Source of the DNA: Gordius sp. MW1 | Taxonomy: Eukaryota; Nematomorpha; Gordioida; Gordea; Gordiidae | Reading direction: 5' to 3' | Assembly (NCBI GenBank): GCA_964036665.1 | Contig: OZ038530.1 | Coordinates: 16,638,001-16,702,000 of the forward strand | Length of the DNA stretch: 64,000 bases | Shown: one piece after another, positions 34,057 to 46,502 of the stretch | Position numbering within the stretch: the stretch's first letter is position 1 | Layout of the letters: each line of letters begins with the position of its first letter | Notes under the pieces: generated by a model | Seen by the model: only the letters and a program-made list of their open reading frames with translations | Told to the model about the DNA's origin: nothing | Database searches by the model: none | Made by a program: the position numbers and the translations under genes

Positions 34057-37000
34057 TAGTGATGCGGGAAAACCGAGAAAATTCACCGAGATGAGACGAG
34101 AATTTGAAAAACTGCCCCGAGATCGAGACGAGAGTTTTGATGTCGAGACGAGACGAGATTTTTTCGGCTAGATTTCGGGTTTTTATTGATCATTAGATTT
34201 TAGTAAATTATTGTGTATTTTTATATGCCTGATTTACATTTAAGGATTAAATATAAATCAATACGATATGAATATATTTTATATTAAAATAACATCTAAG
34301 TGTGGTAATTATTATATATTTTCGCAAAAATTTTAAAATTTGGCAATTTCAGTTCATTTATTTAAGTATGGATGGCACTTAGGGTATGTGAATAATTTAA
34401 TAATATATTTCTCACATATAGTGTTTCGATCTCGTCTCGTCTCGGTCTCGAAAACAAAATCTCGTCTCGTTTCGTCTCGGGAGCGATTAAGAACATCTCG
34501 TCTCGGTCTAGAAAAATCTCGGTCTCGTCTCGAGTTTTTAAAAAAAATATATACGGAATAAAAATTTCTCCTGTTTTATTAAATAAATAAGTGTTAAAAA
34601 ACCCAAATGGCAAACTTTGATATTTTATAAAAAACTTTAATACACAAACTTTTTAAAGATTTAGGGACACGTCATCTCATTGACAATATAAAGATATGAA
34701 TTAATTCATAAAGATAACATTTTCTATAAAAAGTGCAGACTAAAAAAACTATAAATAAATTTGAAATATAGATAATTAAATTTTATTGTTCTAGCAAATT
34801 ATAACATTTGTATCAAATTCACTGTCCTGTCAACTATAAATAGACTACGAAAATTATAAGTTCGCTAATAGTTGACTTAGTTCCATAATTGAGCAAATTG
34901 AGACCCTTTATTAACCCTTGCTAAAGCTTTAAAGTAGACCTTAACATATTTGAGGCAAATGTTTAAGTCCATTGATATAACCATCATCAATTATAGCCCA
35001 TTGTGTTTATTGCATGTTTACTATAGCGTATAAACCACAAAGTGCGAGTGACATTTAATGATGTTATTATTATTTACAGAATTGATAACTAGGTGCACAA
35101 ATAAACACGTTGTAAAAACAACAACAACAGCATTATTACAGGATTAAGAACATAAAGTTTTAAACTTTAAATTAAAGAGTACGTATTTAAATGTATGACA
35201 AAAATCATTATAATTAAATTTACATTCCAAATAATTACCTTACATTTCTAACTAACTTTGCCATTAAATAGTTATTTATTGAATACAGTATAGGTTCGTG
35301 TATTTATTTTATTATGCACAATTATAGAAATTATAGTAAATTTGAATGCACCTAGTTGAAGCATAAAAACTCATGATATAAGATTTAATTATTACGGTGT
35401 CATTAAATACTCTATTGAACTATTGAAATCTTTAGGCGGGTGCTCAAAAACCTCGAGCCACTTTAGCTTAACTTGTATAATGATTCAAACTGATTGACCA
35501 CCAATTTATAATTACCGCATCATTCAGGATGAGTAACTGCGAAATACAAATATGCTTTAGTAATATTTACCATTCCATCAGAACTCATTCTAAGCCTAAA
35601 ATTTTGTAATATTTAATAATGCTATGGATACTTATATGTGAGAAGTATATTATAAAATTATTCACATACCCAAAGGGTCAACCATACTTAGGTAATGTTT
35701 GCCAAATTTTAATTTGTTTGAAAAATATATAATATTTACTACACTTAACAATTTTTTTAATATCAAATATATTCCATACATATTGATTTACACTTAATAC
35801 CTTAAATGTAAATCATGTAAATTAAAATACACGATAATTTAAATTAAACGATCAATAAAAAGTCGAGATCTCGCCGAAAAAATCTCGTATCGTCTGATGT
35901 TTCTCGTTTTTCCGCATCACTACTCACATATATGTATCCTTATAATTATTAAATGTCACAAAATTTTAGACTTAGAATGAGTTCTGATGGAGTAGTAAAT
36001 ATTACTAAAGCATAGTTGAACTTAGCAGTTTCTCATCCTACTTGATGCAGTAATTATAAATTGGTGGTGGTCAACTAGTTTAAATAATCATACAAGTTAA
36101 GCTAAGGTCGAGCTTTTTCGGGTACCCTAATGTCATTTGTGCCTGCCTAACGATTTTTAAAGTTCAACTGAGTATTCAATGACACCGTAATACATTAAAC
36201 CATGAATTTTCTAGAAGTTTTATGCTTCAACTAATAATATACCTCCCAAATTTTTGAAATAAGACATTATGTGAATACATTGTTTTTTCATATGCATTAC
36301 TTTTCACCTCATAAACTGGGGTTAGCAGATGCATTTGATACTATAATTTCTATAGTTGTGGCAATTTTGCAATATAAATAAATACACAACTTATACTGTA
36401 CTAGATAAATAACTATTTAATGGCAAAGTTAGTTCGAATTGGAAGGTAATTATTTAAAATACCAATTTATATAATGACTTTTGTCCTAAAATAAAATAAG
36501 TGCACTTTAATTTAAAACCTTATGTTTTTGATCCTATGATAATGCTGCTTTTATTGTTGTTTTTACAACGTTTTAATTTGTGCAACAGGTTATCAATTTT
36601 GTAAATAATAATATTACCATAAAAGTCACTCGCACTTTGTGGCTTAAAGGCCATAGTAAACCTGTAATAATCTTTATGAGTTATAATTTATGATGGCAAT
36701 ATCAATGTCCTAAAACATTTGCCTTAAATATGTTAAGGTCAACTTTGAGGTTTTAGCCAGTGCTAATGTTGGGTCTCAATTTGCCTAAATATGTAACTAA
36801 GTCAAATATAGTAAACTTATAAATTTCGTTTGTATAAATTTAACAGACACAGTGAATTTGATACAAATGTTATAATTTGCTAGAACTATAAAATTTAATA
36901 AGGTCTTATTTAGTATATTTATTATATAAAAGTTTAAGCTCCAAAATACTCACAAGAGTACTGGTTTAAACTCAAATTTAAAAAGTGTCAATAAACACCA

Positions 37001-37421
37001 CTATTCAATTCTAAATTTAATGCACAGTTATGCTATTTTATATATTAAACAAACAGCGATCCTTTCGTACTATACTTCAAATTTATATATAGTTTTTTAA
37101 TTTGCACTCCATAGAAAATGTTATCTATTGTCAATGAGATGTCGTGTCGCGCTGTATCATTAAAAAGTTTGTGTATTAATTTTTTTTTAAATATAAAGGT
37201 ATACCACTTGGATTTTTGTAACACCTAGTTAATAATTTTAATAAAACAGGAGAAATTTTTATTTTGTATAATTTTTCTTAAATGTCGAGACGAGACGAGA
37301 ATTCTCGCCCAGACGAGACCGAGACTTTTCTAGACCGAGACGAGACGAGGGAGATTTTCATAACCGCTCCCGAGACGAGACGAGATTTTGCTTTTGAGAC
37401 CGAGACGAGATCGAAACACTA
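34057..37421. mobile_element. Outer hAT-type element with ctcgtctcg repeats, interrupted by its own family
   Basis: Starts tagtgatgcgggaaaacc and ends cgagatcgaaacacta. The flanks are a perfect 8-bp target duplication gttctgtc (34049-34056 and 37422-37429). The subterminal regions are dense in gtctcgtctcg/cgagacgagac words. After removing the inner copy (34419-35922) and one 8-bp duplicate, the element is about 1.85 kb. No transposase frame is seen, so it is non-autonomous. Confidence 0.9.
34419..35922. mobile_element. Inner hAT-type element, inverted copy of its host element
   Basis: Starts tagtgtttcgatctcgtc and ends ttccgcatcacta, that is, the two ends of the outer element in reverse order. 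The flanking duplication ctcacata is perfect (34411-34418 and 35923-35930). Its body is the complement of 35931-37270; for example ttctagcaaattataac near 34792 is mirrored near 36870. Length 1504 bp, non-coding. Confidence 0.92.
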
Positions 37422-37429
37422 GTTCTGTC

Positions 37430-38949
37430 AATAAAAGTTAATTGTCGAACCTAATACAGTCTTTGAGAATTTAACGCTCAAGTCTATACCTTAGGCTAGT
37501 ATATAATTATTATGTCAAGGTTTAACTTCGATGCATAAGTTAGCGTTTAAAAGACCTCCAAGTTTTTAAAAAATTCAAACCTAATTTATTCAGTTTTAAC
37601 AAAACCTTACTAACACCACTACGAGCGATTTCATACGGCGACTCTTGTAAATTACTTTATAAATGATAATTTATCATAACTCGTAAACTACCTTGAAATG
37701 GAAGGGAGTTGGTTTGCTCTTGATATGAAATGTAATGAGCTGTTATGCCCATCATCCGAGAGGCAGTATGGCAGCTTAATCAGCGTCAAAAATCTTGAAA
37801 ATCAATTGTATAGTATGGACGTGAAGATATAGATGCGACAATTCTTGCTAACTTTTTATAAATTATTTATGGGAGAATGAAGGAACGATAGAATCCAGAT
37901 TTTAAAAACAAGATAATAAATTATTTAAAGCAGTTCTATTAAATCCTTAGTCGTAAAAATCAATCCACTCTTCCTCTTCGTGTTGCAGCGTCATCCTGAA
38001 TTTTATATAATGTAGTAAAACCACATTTATATTATCATCCTTAAAAATTCCACATTCTCTTAATTTATAGCTTCTATTTCTAATAAATCTTGTAAAAATA
38101 TTTAGGTACCTCATCTTTCGATACTTATCTTATAAATTTTATCAATAATGTGACGTTAAAAATTAATACTAACAATCAAATCCTATGTCATAAATATTTA
38201 CTATATATATATAATTTATAACAATCAAGTTCAAACAAGCATGACAGTGTTTGTACTGATATATTAAATAAGGTAACTAATTAGAATTAAAAATTCAGTC
38301 TGCTAAAATATTTAAGATGGTAAAAAATGTATTACTTCATCGACTTATAATGACAAAAATTTCCTATCGCCCCCCTTGAAAAATAAAAAAAATGTTAGAA
38401 GCAACCGGATTATATAATACAACACTTTATTTTTCTTTATGAATCCTCCTTTTAGTTTTCATAACTTTGTACGCTTGACCTTTCCATATAGCACGCCGCC
38501 GTCATCTTCCTGTCTTCCCCAGTTCCTCCATGGTCAGTACAATTCAATTTACATCATCTTTATTCATTCTTGGTATAAGTCCATACCACCCGATTACGTT
38601 AATTAAGTACGCTGTAAGTAAAATACTCATAGTTTGTTTTGAGGAAGTCACTGGTCATATGGGCGGGCTTAACCAAATCTCGACCGTCTCATTATTATAT
38701 CTGTGACAATAACCTTTCTTCCATAATGTTTAATGCCATGTTTTACTTACATAGAGTAACGGGTAATGAATTTGTAAGGTTTCTTCAACTATATTGGCAT
38801 TTTTGTCTAACATTACCCCTGACATTCTTTGCCATATAAGCCATAATTTTATTCCATGCATTGACTTATTTTGCGCAACCTTCCTCTTGATGTAGCATCG
38901 AGCCCCAGCATGTTAACCTGTTTAATATTGGATAAGCAAAAAAAAACAT
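37430..38949. other. No recognised gene or element
   Basis: AT-rich. The plus frame at 38639-38839 shows no motif. Nothing else could be supported. Confidence 0.4.
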
Positions 38950-39175
38950 AAACGAAATCAAGAAATACGGACTAATCTGGGTACAGCATTTATGAAGACA
39001 ACGTAACAAACAGATTAAGATGGTTAGGCCATGTCAAGAGAAAAGGTGATAGCTACGTCAAAAAAATATAAGAAAATGAATTTTGCGGAAAACAAGAAAG
39101 AGGATGATTCAAGCTTACATGGAATCCTAAAATAAGGCACGATATGAAAAAGCACACGATAAATAAAGAGTTATG
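38950..39175 (+). mobile_element. LINE 3' fragment (non-LTR retrotransposon RT tail)
   Basis: A plus-frame translation gives NRLRWLGHVKRKGDSYVKK, then GKQERG and LTWNPKIRHDMKK. The RLRW-x-GHV-x-R block followed by a G-R-x-R-G-R-P-x-x-x-W segment marks the C terminus of many LINE ORF2 proteins. Two in-frame stops (one at the KI-ENEF junction, one in place of Arg before FKLTW) show decay. Only the end of the element is present. Confidence 0.65.
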
Positions 39176-39517
39176 TAAATATAGAGACTAATAAAAATTA
39201 ATGTTGAAAAGACCCACCAGCCTGGGTTATAAATAGTCATAGAAAGAAGATTAACCATCTAAATTTCTTTTTTAAATGGATGTCAAAACTTTCAAGGTTT
39301 CCCAAAAGATATTGGGCAGTCAATTAGCTTGTGGTCCTAGACTGATAAAACCATAGACTGCCGAACAGCTGATTTTTACTATTAAAATCATTCAGACACC
39401 AAAATAGCTGCCATATTGTAGGAAAAATTCAACAACAGGTATGTTTATACTTCTCCACGATAAAATATTGAAGAAAATAAATAAGACTTTTATAAATAAA
39501 ACAAAATAAGTAAATTA

Positions 39518-40500
39518 GACAACCCGAACCCGACCCGAAATCATTTTCAAATTTTCTACCCCGACCCGACCCGAAATCATTTTCAAATTTTCTATTCGAA
39601 CCCGACCCGACCCGAAAATTTTTTAAAACAAATTACTTTCAAGCGCGAAAACTGCTGTGTGTAAAATTACATCGACAAATTAACGCCATGATGATTTGTA
39701 TTCTTTAAAGGGGATGGTGAAAAAAAACTCATATTTATTTATCTATATTTAGTTTCCTAATATCAAGTAAACTGCTCATATGTTATAGACTTGAGACAAC
39801 TATTTAACATCCATTTATTGTTATGACCATTATTATATAGCTGATCATAATCTATAAAGTAAATATGATGAAATTTAAGTGATTGTTCAAATGTTTTAAG
39901 TTTGAAGTGCAATTTAAGATAAATTCATTAGATATGAAACTTAAAAATAATTATGAGTTGTTATAAAAAAATATTATATAATTATAAATTTGCAAATGAA
40001 ACATATATATTATAACTTACTTGTAAGTTGACTTTTGAATATGCATTAAATGTAATTTAAATTAACGACGAGGATTAGCTAAAACTTCATGGTTAACACT
40101 AAAAAAATTTAAAATATAACTTACCTTTTAATAGTCAAATTAAAAACAGGAGTAATTTATGTAGTTTGAATTAGTGATGAGAGTTAGCTAGCACTTCAGA
40201 GTTAGGAGTTTTAAAATTTAAAAAAAGAGGAAGAGAATTAAATGAATGAATGATCCAAATTAGTTGTACATTTCGATATTTAAAACACTCTTTGCTTAGC
40301 AATTAACATTAATTAAAAAAATAGGTCTCGCGTGTTTTTTACAATGTATAAACCTTGAACCCGACTCTATAAATTTTACCCGACCCGAAAGCATTTTCGA
40401 ATTTTCTACCCGGCCCGACCCGAAATCATTTTCAAATTTTCTACCCGAACCCGACCCGACCCGAAATTATTTTCAAATTTTCTACCCGAACCCGACAGAA
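39518..40500 (+). repeat. Paired arrays of cccgaacccgacccga-type words
   Basis: Units of about 40 bp (acccgacccgaaatc then attttcaaattttctac) are repeated about three times at 39518-39640 and about four times at 40365-40500, both in direct orientation. Related words occur at 29180, 30290-30400 and 32165-32210. They look like subterminal repeats of a hAT-like family whose true ends are unclear here. Confidence 0.55.
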
Positions 40501-40551
40501 CAATAAATTTCGCTGAATTTTATTGTTTGGTTGCAATTTCCCGCAAAATGG

Positions 40552-40867
40552 CCAATGTTACACGATCCAAATTCTTGGACTGTATAAGCGATCTGACATT
40601 CCATTTTCTTATTCGATCCAAAAAAAGTAATTATGTATCTTGAACCTAAAATGACTTAACCCTAACCCCAACCCTACAAAACCTGCCCTTGCGAGTCCGA
40701 AATCACAATATGAAAACGTGAGTAAGAAATTTTGTTTATTTCTTACGATTTGTGTTTTTCCGAATGCGAAAAACACTAATCGGCGCTTCGTTATTTTTTG
40801 GATCGAATAAGAAAATGGAATGTCAGATCGCTTATACAGTACAAGAATTTGGATCGTGTAACATTGG
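40552..40867. mobile_element. Inverted-repeat MITE, 316 bp, with a 13-bp flanking repeat
   Basis: The termini ccaatgttacacgatcc and ggatcgtgtaacattgg continue as an inverted repeat of about 75 bp (including agcgatctgacattcc). The direct repeat tcccgcaaaatgg flanks it exactly (40539-40551 and 40868-40880). The minus frame across it is a by-product of the repeat. Confidence 0.75.
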
Positions 40868-41562
40868 TCCCGCAAAATGGCGATTGCTATATTTGCTGTA
40901 AAATTATCAGCTGTTCGGCAGTCTATGGTTTTATTAGTCTATGCTTGTGGTAATAACAAGTATAAAATATTTAATGTATTCAATTGCCGTATTCCTTCAA
41001 TAAGTAAGTCTGTTTTGATAATATAATTATGATGAAACTTGCTAATAATGTATAATCTAACTAAATACTCCTATAATTATGAATTTGAGTGCATATTCTA
41101 GCCAATAATTTGTATCTTGAAGAACAAAGGATAAAAATTTATGGATATTGTATATCACTCATAATTTGAGGGTTTTCTTTTTAGAAGATGTTTATCTAAC
41201 CTTAAAAGAAGTATATAAGGGTATTTTAATATATTTCATATTTAAATGGGCTATATAATGCACTTAAAGTTTTTAAATATGGATTTTTTAACTTTAAGGC
41301 TTGACAGCCTAGTATTAGGCCCTTATTCACCATGATTATTTTTTTATAACCTAATATAGGATTAATTTTGATTGAGGTCATAAATTATTATTTCAATTTT
41401 TCAATCCTGTAAATATGTTTATTTTAAATGGCACACTTGAATTGTATTTAGCATTGTACCATTGGGTGTCATAAAAATTAAATCTGAAATTAATGTTGGA
41501 GTCATTTCTTATTTATATTTAATATTTAAATTTAGGTCAATGTAATACATTAATGATTTAGG

Positions 41563-44500
41563 ATGGGCAAGAAACAACATCAATCGGATAAGTTGTACAT
41601 CACAAGTACAGAATGGTCTACAATATACGGTGGCAAAAAGAAAAGTAAATGTGTCGAGCAAGCTTCAGCTCAAGCCTCGGCTTTGCAACAAAATGTTTTG
41701 CCTCTCAATTTTTGTGCATTGGCCTTAGCTCCTTTCACCTTTCCTGTTACTACGAGCGAAGGCTTCGTATTTGACTTTATAAATTTGGTAAGTTATCTCA
41801 AAACTTGTCCCAAAGGAGCAGCAAAAAATCCTGTTACAGGGACTCCTATGACTGTTGCTTCAGTGATTCCCCTAAAATTTCACAAAAATCGAGATGATGC
41901 CTACCATTGCCCCGTCACTTTTAAACTACTAACTGACCAATCTCACGTAGTGGCTATCAAGTGTACAGGTATATTAAATATTTTAGTAGTTTTAGCTAGC
42001 TTACACAGATTTTTTTAAGCACAAGTAGAATGATTGAATCAGTATTTAAATTGCAAAATATGTTTAGATTGTAGAGGATGTATTCTTTATTCTTTGTGAT
42101 TTTTAGTGTTGTGAAAAGCCGTGGTTTTGTTTGGTCGACCTTTTTAGTTGCCTAAACATAACAGGCCAAAGATTTTTTTTATCTGTTTTTCTTAGTTGCA
42201 TATTATTTTTAAGCGACTAAAACCAAAGGTCAACCAAACAAAACCCAGCCGTTTTTACAACACTAGTAATTTTAATGAAAAAAAACAAATGTTAAATTCA
42301 GACTTGGTTTAGGCTTGAAAAAACTTCTGTGATTTTTAGTTATGGCTACATGCTCTAAATATCTTGTAACTAGGTCTTTTAACCATTTACCTACATTTTT
42401 GCTAGAAAGATGTACATATTGTATGTGCTTATTTGGATTCATCTCTTTGGTTTCCATTTTTTGACACATAATAATGCTTCTTTTAGTGATACTTTTAAAT
42501 ATCACCTTTATTTCAGTATTAGGTACTATTTTGACAGTTCAAAAAGTTCAAATTTATTAATCTCATCATATTTGACTGAATCATCAAGACACAAAGCTTA
42601 ATTAACAGTGGTCCTCATAGTATCTCTCAGTATTCTATCTCATAAAACTCGGTTAATAAATAATACTAACCTCAATTCAAGAAGAGATCAACCATGGGCC
42701 TTGCCAGCATTGAAATTAGAGGGGGGCGGCAATAATGATTTAGGGAGGGGCAAAATGATCATTTTTTGAAATTTTAGCCACAATTTTAATAAATGTCCAC
42801 AAATTAGATTCAGAGGAGGGCCCCCTTGACTAATCCCAAGAGATCAACGTTGGTTAAAATGATGTGTATTTCAATTTCTATTTAAAGGCAACGTGTACTC
42901 GCGGGAGGCCATCGATAATTTCAACCTGAGGCCGAAATACTACAAAGACTTGTTGACTGACGAAGCCTTTATTCCCTCCAAAGATCTCATTACTCTCAGG
43001 GATCCTGCCACCACGCTTGACCGTTTGAACATAGGACATTTTGGGCACGTTGTCGAGCGTCAAAAGGCTTCTAATCAAGGAGGAACTCTTCTGGATGATT
43101 TGAGTAGTGGTGGCGTCGAAGTGCCCTCTAACATAAATTACACCAATAACGAGATGCGAGCCATCTTGAAAGAGCTCATGGAAAACACGAATCCCACCGT
43201 TATGACTACGACTTCTAACAGCGTTTCCAGCCTACCAGCTTCGAGCGCTAGCGTTCAAAGTGCGCCGATATTTCACGCTCATTATTCGCAGGTAATGTGT
43301 ATCAGAGATACTCAAAATTAAGCAGGTTTTTTGCAAATTTTTGTTTGAAATACTGAATACTCATTGTTTAAAGTTTTTGGTTCGTTTGAATGGCTAACGC
43401 TTGATTATGCCATTTTATTGAGTAGCGAGCTAAACCTTAATATTATCTTTAAAATATGTTTTAAGGGAGAATATAAGTTTTTAAGAGATTTTGGTATTTT
43501 TTGGCTATCGTCGCCCGAAGAAAGCGAATACTTTTAGCTTATACATCTATCACGTTTGCTCGTCGGTTTTTTGTCTTTTCATTAACTTGTTTTTACACCA
43601 ACGAAAAATTGACTTTTAAACGCGTTAAAAATAAAAGGTTTCAAACCAAAACTACCTAATTTTATTATGAAAATTGCTCAAAAGCTTAACAGATAACTTT
43701 GATAATCTTTTGTGCCACCGAAAGACTATTAAATGAATTCATCTATTTTCCTCTCAGGGCCGAGTTGCAGCCAGTTTCACCTGTTCAGCCATAGCTCCGC
43801 AAACCGCCCAAGTGCTAGAGCGTCTTGACGTCGATAGCGTACGCTACGCTCGCTTAGCTCGAGCCCACAAAAAAGCCTACGCCCAAATCCAAACCAATTT
43901 GGGCGCCCTGAATGTGGAGCTTCATTGCGACGCGGCGCCTCGCGCTTGCGAAAATTGGCTCAAATTAGCGGTAGCTGGCGCTTATGACAATCTCATATTT
44001 TTTCGTTCGATTCGCCACTTCGTAGCCCAAACTGGGGACCCTAACGAGACGCTCGAAGCGTTTAACGATCGCGCTACTCAAGCAGTAGCGTCATCAAATA
44101 AACGTGAGAAATCGCGTAAAAAAGGCGCTGGCCCGGGTGGTTCTAAGACGGGCACGGCTGCTAAAGAAGATGAATCGGTAATTTTTAGGTTACTTTGACG
44201 ACATGGGCGTAGCTAGCCGAATCCAAAAAAATGTTGAAATTTATTAAAATTATGGCTAAATTTTCAAAAAAAATGATCATTTTGCCCCTCCATAAATCAT
44301 TATTGCCCTCCTGTAATTCCAATGCTGGCTACCCCCGTATTTGAACATTTTTTTATAATTATGTTAGTGTGGTAAAAATACACTTTTTTAATTAATTCGA
44401 AAAATAGAAAAATTAAGTATGCTTAAAACCAGCAACTCTTACAATTGCGCCTTTTTATAGCAAATTGTAAGTCTTGAATCGAAATTTCTTAGCCAGATAA

Positions 44501-45971
44501 ATAAATTTAATGTTTAAAGTTGGTTAATTAAGGGAAATATAAATGCATGCTATTAAATTGTATAGCAGCTAGATCTACATTGAGGGACTAATGACTTTTA
44601 TTACTTCCCAGTGCCCAAATAATATTACTTAAATATCAAAACGGGTTCTAAGTCATATAGATTCCTTCATAAATATTAAAACGTTTGGTAATTACATATA
44701 AAGTTTAAATAATAATTTCAATTTGATTAGCTAAATCAGTATAAGACGATAGAAATGAATTTAACTCAAATGAGATTAGAATAATTGAATCAAAATCCTT
44801 CTCAACTACCATTTTTCCACCGACTTATAATGCAAATGAGAAGTCTTTCAACAAACTTCATATTTTTTAATCTGCGAATTTTATAAAAGCATATGTCTTC
44901 GAGAAAGTCAACCGATTGCTTTATAGTTTAGTACGAAGGTTTCTTATAAGATTTTCCATTTATTTTTCACGAAAAATTAACTTTACATAATTTTGAGTAA
45001 AATTTATGGCAACTTATATCGTGTCTTAATGCACAAGACTAAAAAGCCGAGTTTTTCGTGTTGGGGCAGCTACTTTGAGGACGAATTTCGCCACGTTGCC
45101 GCCTATAATCACACGGGCCGGGGTGTGATGAGTATGGCCAATTTGGGTAAACCCAATACGAACGGCAGCCAATTTTTCATCACCTACAGGTTTGCCTGTT
45201 TATTTTTTTATTCCTTAATTTAAGGATCCGTGTTGTTAAAGATTTGAACTTTGGCCTTGATTTTTGCATCCTTTGTTGACTAAGTTTTAGTTAAGTTAGT
45301 ATCAAAGAAATAGTCAAAATTTCACTAATTGAATCGGATTTGTGATGGCAAATATAGGTTTTTTAAACGTTTGTTGAGATTATGAGTGCACGCCTATAGT
45401 ATTTGTCCAATTATCCCATAAAATTTTGATACTGTATTTGGGTTAACAGAGCTTCTATCTTATTTTTAATAGTAGTGCCTAAAAGGGATTAACTAATTTA
45501 CTAAAGAATGCCAAATTTTGAGTTTAATAATATTCATATGTTTTTTTTTAATTATGAGGGATAATATCTTACTATAAAATTATGCATCTTCATCAAAACA
45601 GGTCGTGTAGGCAATTGGATAAGGTACACACGGTATTTGGGCGAGTTGTGGGAGGTTTAGAAACGATAGATAAAATGGAAAAAATACCGGTCGACGATAA
45701 AACGTACGCGCCCCTCGAACCCATTTACATTTTGAGTTGCAGTATATATGTGGACCCCTACAAAGAGCTAGACGAAGAGATTAGAGCTGAACAAGAGATG
45801 GAACGAGAGACCGAAGCAATTGAAGCTAAGAGAAAAGCTATTGAAAAGAAGGGAGAAGTAAAGAATAAGAAAGCTAAAACAGTAGACACACAAGCTAGTT
45901 CAGTACCTACCGCCAACTCTGCCCCTTTTAATGAAGGAGTCGGGAAATATCTTAAATTGCCGACGCGTTGA
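41563..45971 (+). CDS. PPIL2: PPIL2 (U-box / cyclophilin-type E3 ubiquitin ligase), complete
   Basis: Nuclear protein of the spliceosome with a U-box followed by a cyclophilin (peptidyl-prolyl isomerase) domain. Exons: 41563-41968, 42888-43291, 43758-44177, 45038-45189 and 45602-45971, giving 583 residues in phase. The start MGKKQHQSDKLYITSTEW matches the family N terminus. The U-box region has PLKFHKNRDDAYHCPVTF. The cyclophilin part shows NVELHCDAAPRACENWL, FFRSIRHFVAQTGDP, HTGRGVMSMANLGKPNTNGS, QFFIT and VFGRVVGGLETI, and the tail ends GVGKYLKLPTR. About 45 extra residues rich in Lys, Ser and Gly sit between the GDP and the CWG segments. The start of exon 4 (acceptor cacaag) is the least certain junction. 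AATAAA lies at 46399-46404. Confidence 0.94.
42104..42265. mobile_element. hAT-type MITE in PPIL2 intron 1
   Basis: The ends are tagtgttgtgaaaagccgtgg and cagccgtttttacaacacta. Target duplications gtgatttt and gtaatttt match at 7 of 8 bases. Same family as 26633-26815. Confidence 0.82.
42699..42837. mobile_element. ggcgtagcc dispersed repeat in PPIL2 intron 1
   Basis: Starts gggccttgccagcattg, then aaattagaggggggcggc and gatttagggaggggcaaaa, as in the other family members. The right end fades at gagggcccccttg. Confidence 0.6.
44202..44338. mobile_element. ggcgtagcc dispersed repeat in PPIL2 intron 3
   Basis: Bounded by catgggcgtagctagc and gctggctacccccgta. The inner block (attaaaattatggctaaa, then atgatcattttgcccctcc) matches the 8887 copy. 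It begins 25 bp after exon 3, close to the donor site. Confidence 0.65.
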
Positions 45972-46398
45972 TATTTTATGTTTGTTGTATGGATCCTTTA
46001 TATCTATTTTATGTCGATTGTATTCATTGGCGTTGTCGGTACTCGCGTATAACTTATCTATTATAAAAATGACGAAAATTGAAAATTATAATTGAAACAT
46101 GGGTTAATTAGTTCTAATGCAGCTATAGATATTTTATGTAAACTAAATTAACTTTTCATATATCGATATTAGGAATGGATTTAATCATTGCTGTTTTCAA
46201 TAGTGATTGTAAAACTCCATAAATTAGTATAACTTTTATTTGTAAAACATTTTCTACAGATTATATTATTGCTATAATTATGTTTTAATATTGTAAGCCA
46301 AAGCCGAGTTGGTAGAAACTATGTGATTTCGTAATTTTAACTGTGTGTTAATCGCTTTTCTTCGTCTGTTTATGTCCCTACCCCTGGCCCCATTATTT

Positions 46399-46404
46399 AA
46401 TAAA
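46399..46404 (+). terminator. Polyadenylation signal AATAAA of PPIL2
   Basis: Canonical hexamer 428 bp after the PPIL2 stop codon. It is a likely end of the 3' UTR. Confidence 0.4.
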
Positions 46405-46502
46405 GATTCATTATAATTATCTAGGAATAATATAATCTGTAGAAAATGTTATACAAATAAAAGTTATATTAAAAAAACTATTTTTCTTTTACGTATTAAC
46501 AT

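Larger units (their letters stand above)
39336..40942. mobile_element. TIR element, 1.6 kb, with 9-bp target duplication
   Basis: Inverted termini of about 45-50 bp: cctagactgataaaaccata at left, complement of ttttattagtctat at right, both followed by gactgccgaacagctga. The flanks are gcttgtggt (39327-39335 and 40943-40951), a perfect 9-bp repeat, as in Mutator-like elements. The interior holds two arrays of cccgaacccgacccga words in the same orientation (39518-39640 and 40365-40500) and the inverted-repeat element 40552-40867. No transposase seen. Confidence 0.7.

Noticed and set aside
34340-34613. Frames of 73-83 residues rich in Ser/Arg or Asp/Glu
   Set aside because: They are translations of the ctcgtctcg subterminal repeats of the hAT element.
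40609-40875. Minus-strand frame of 88 residues
   Set aside because: Lies within the inverted-repeat MITE 40552-40867; its sequence is fixed by the repeat, not by coding.
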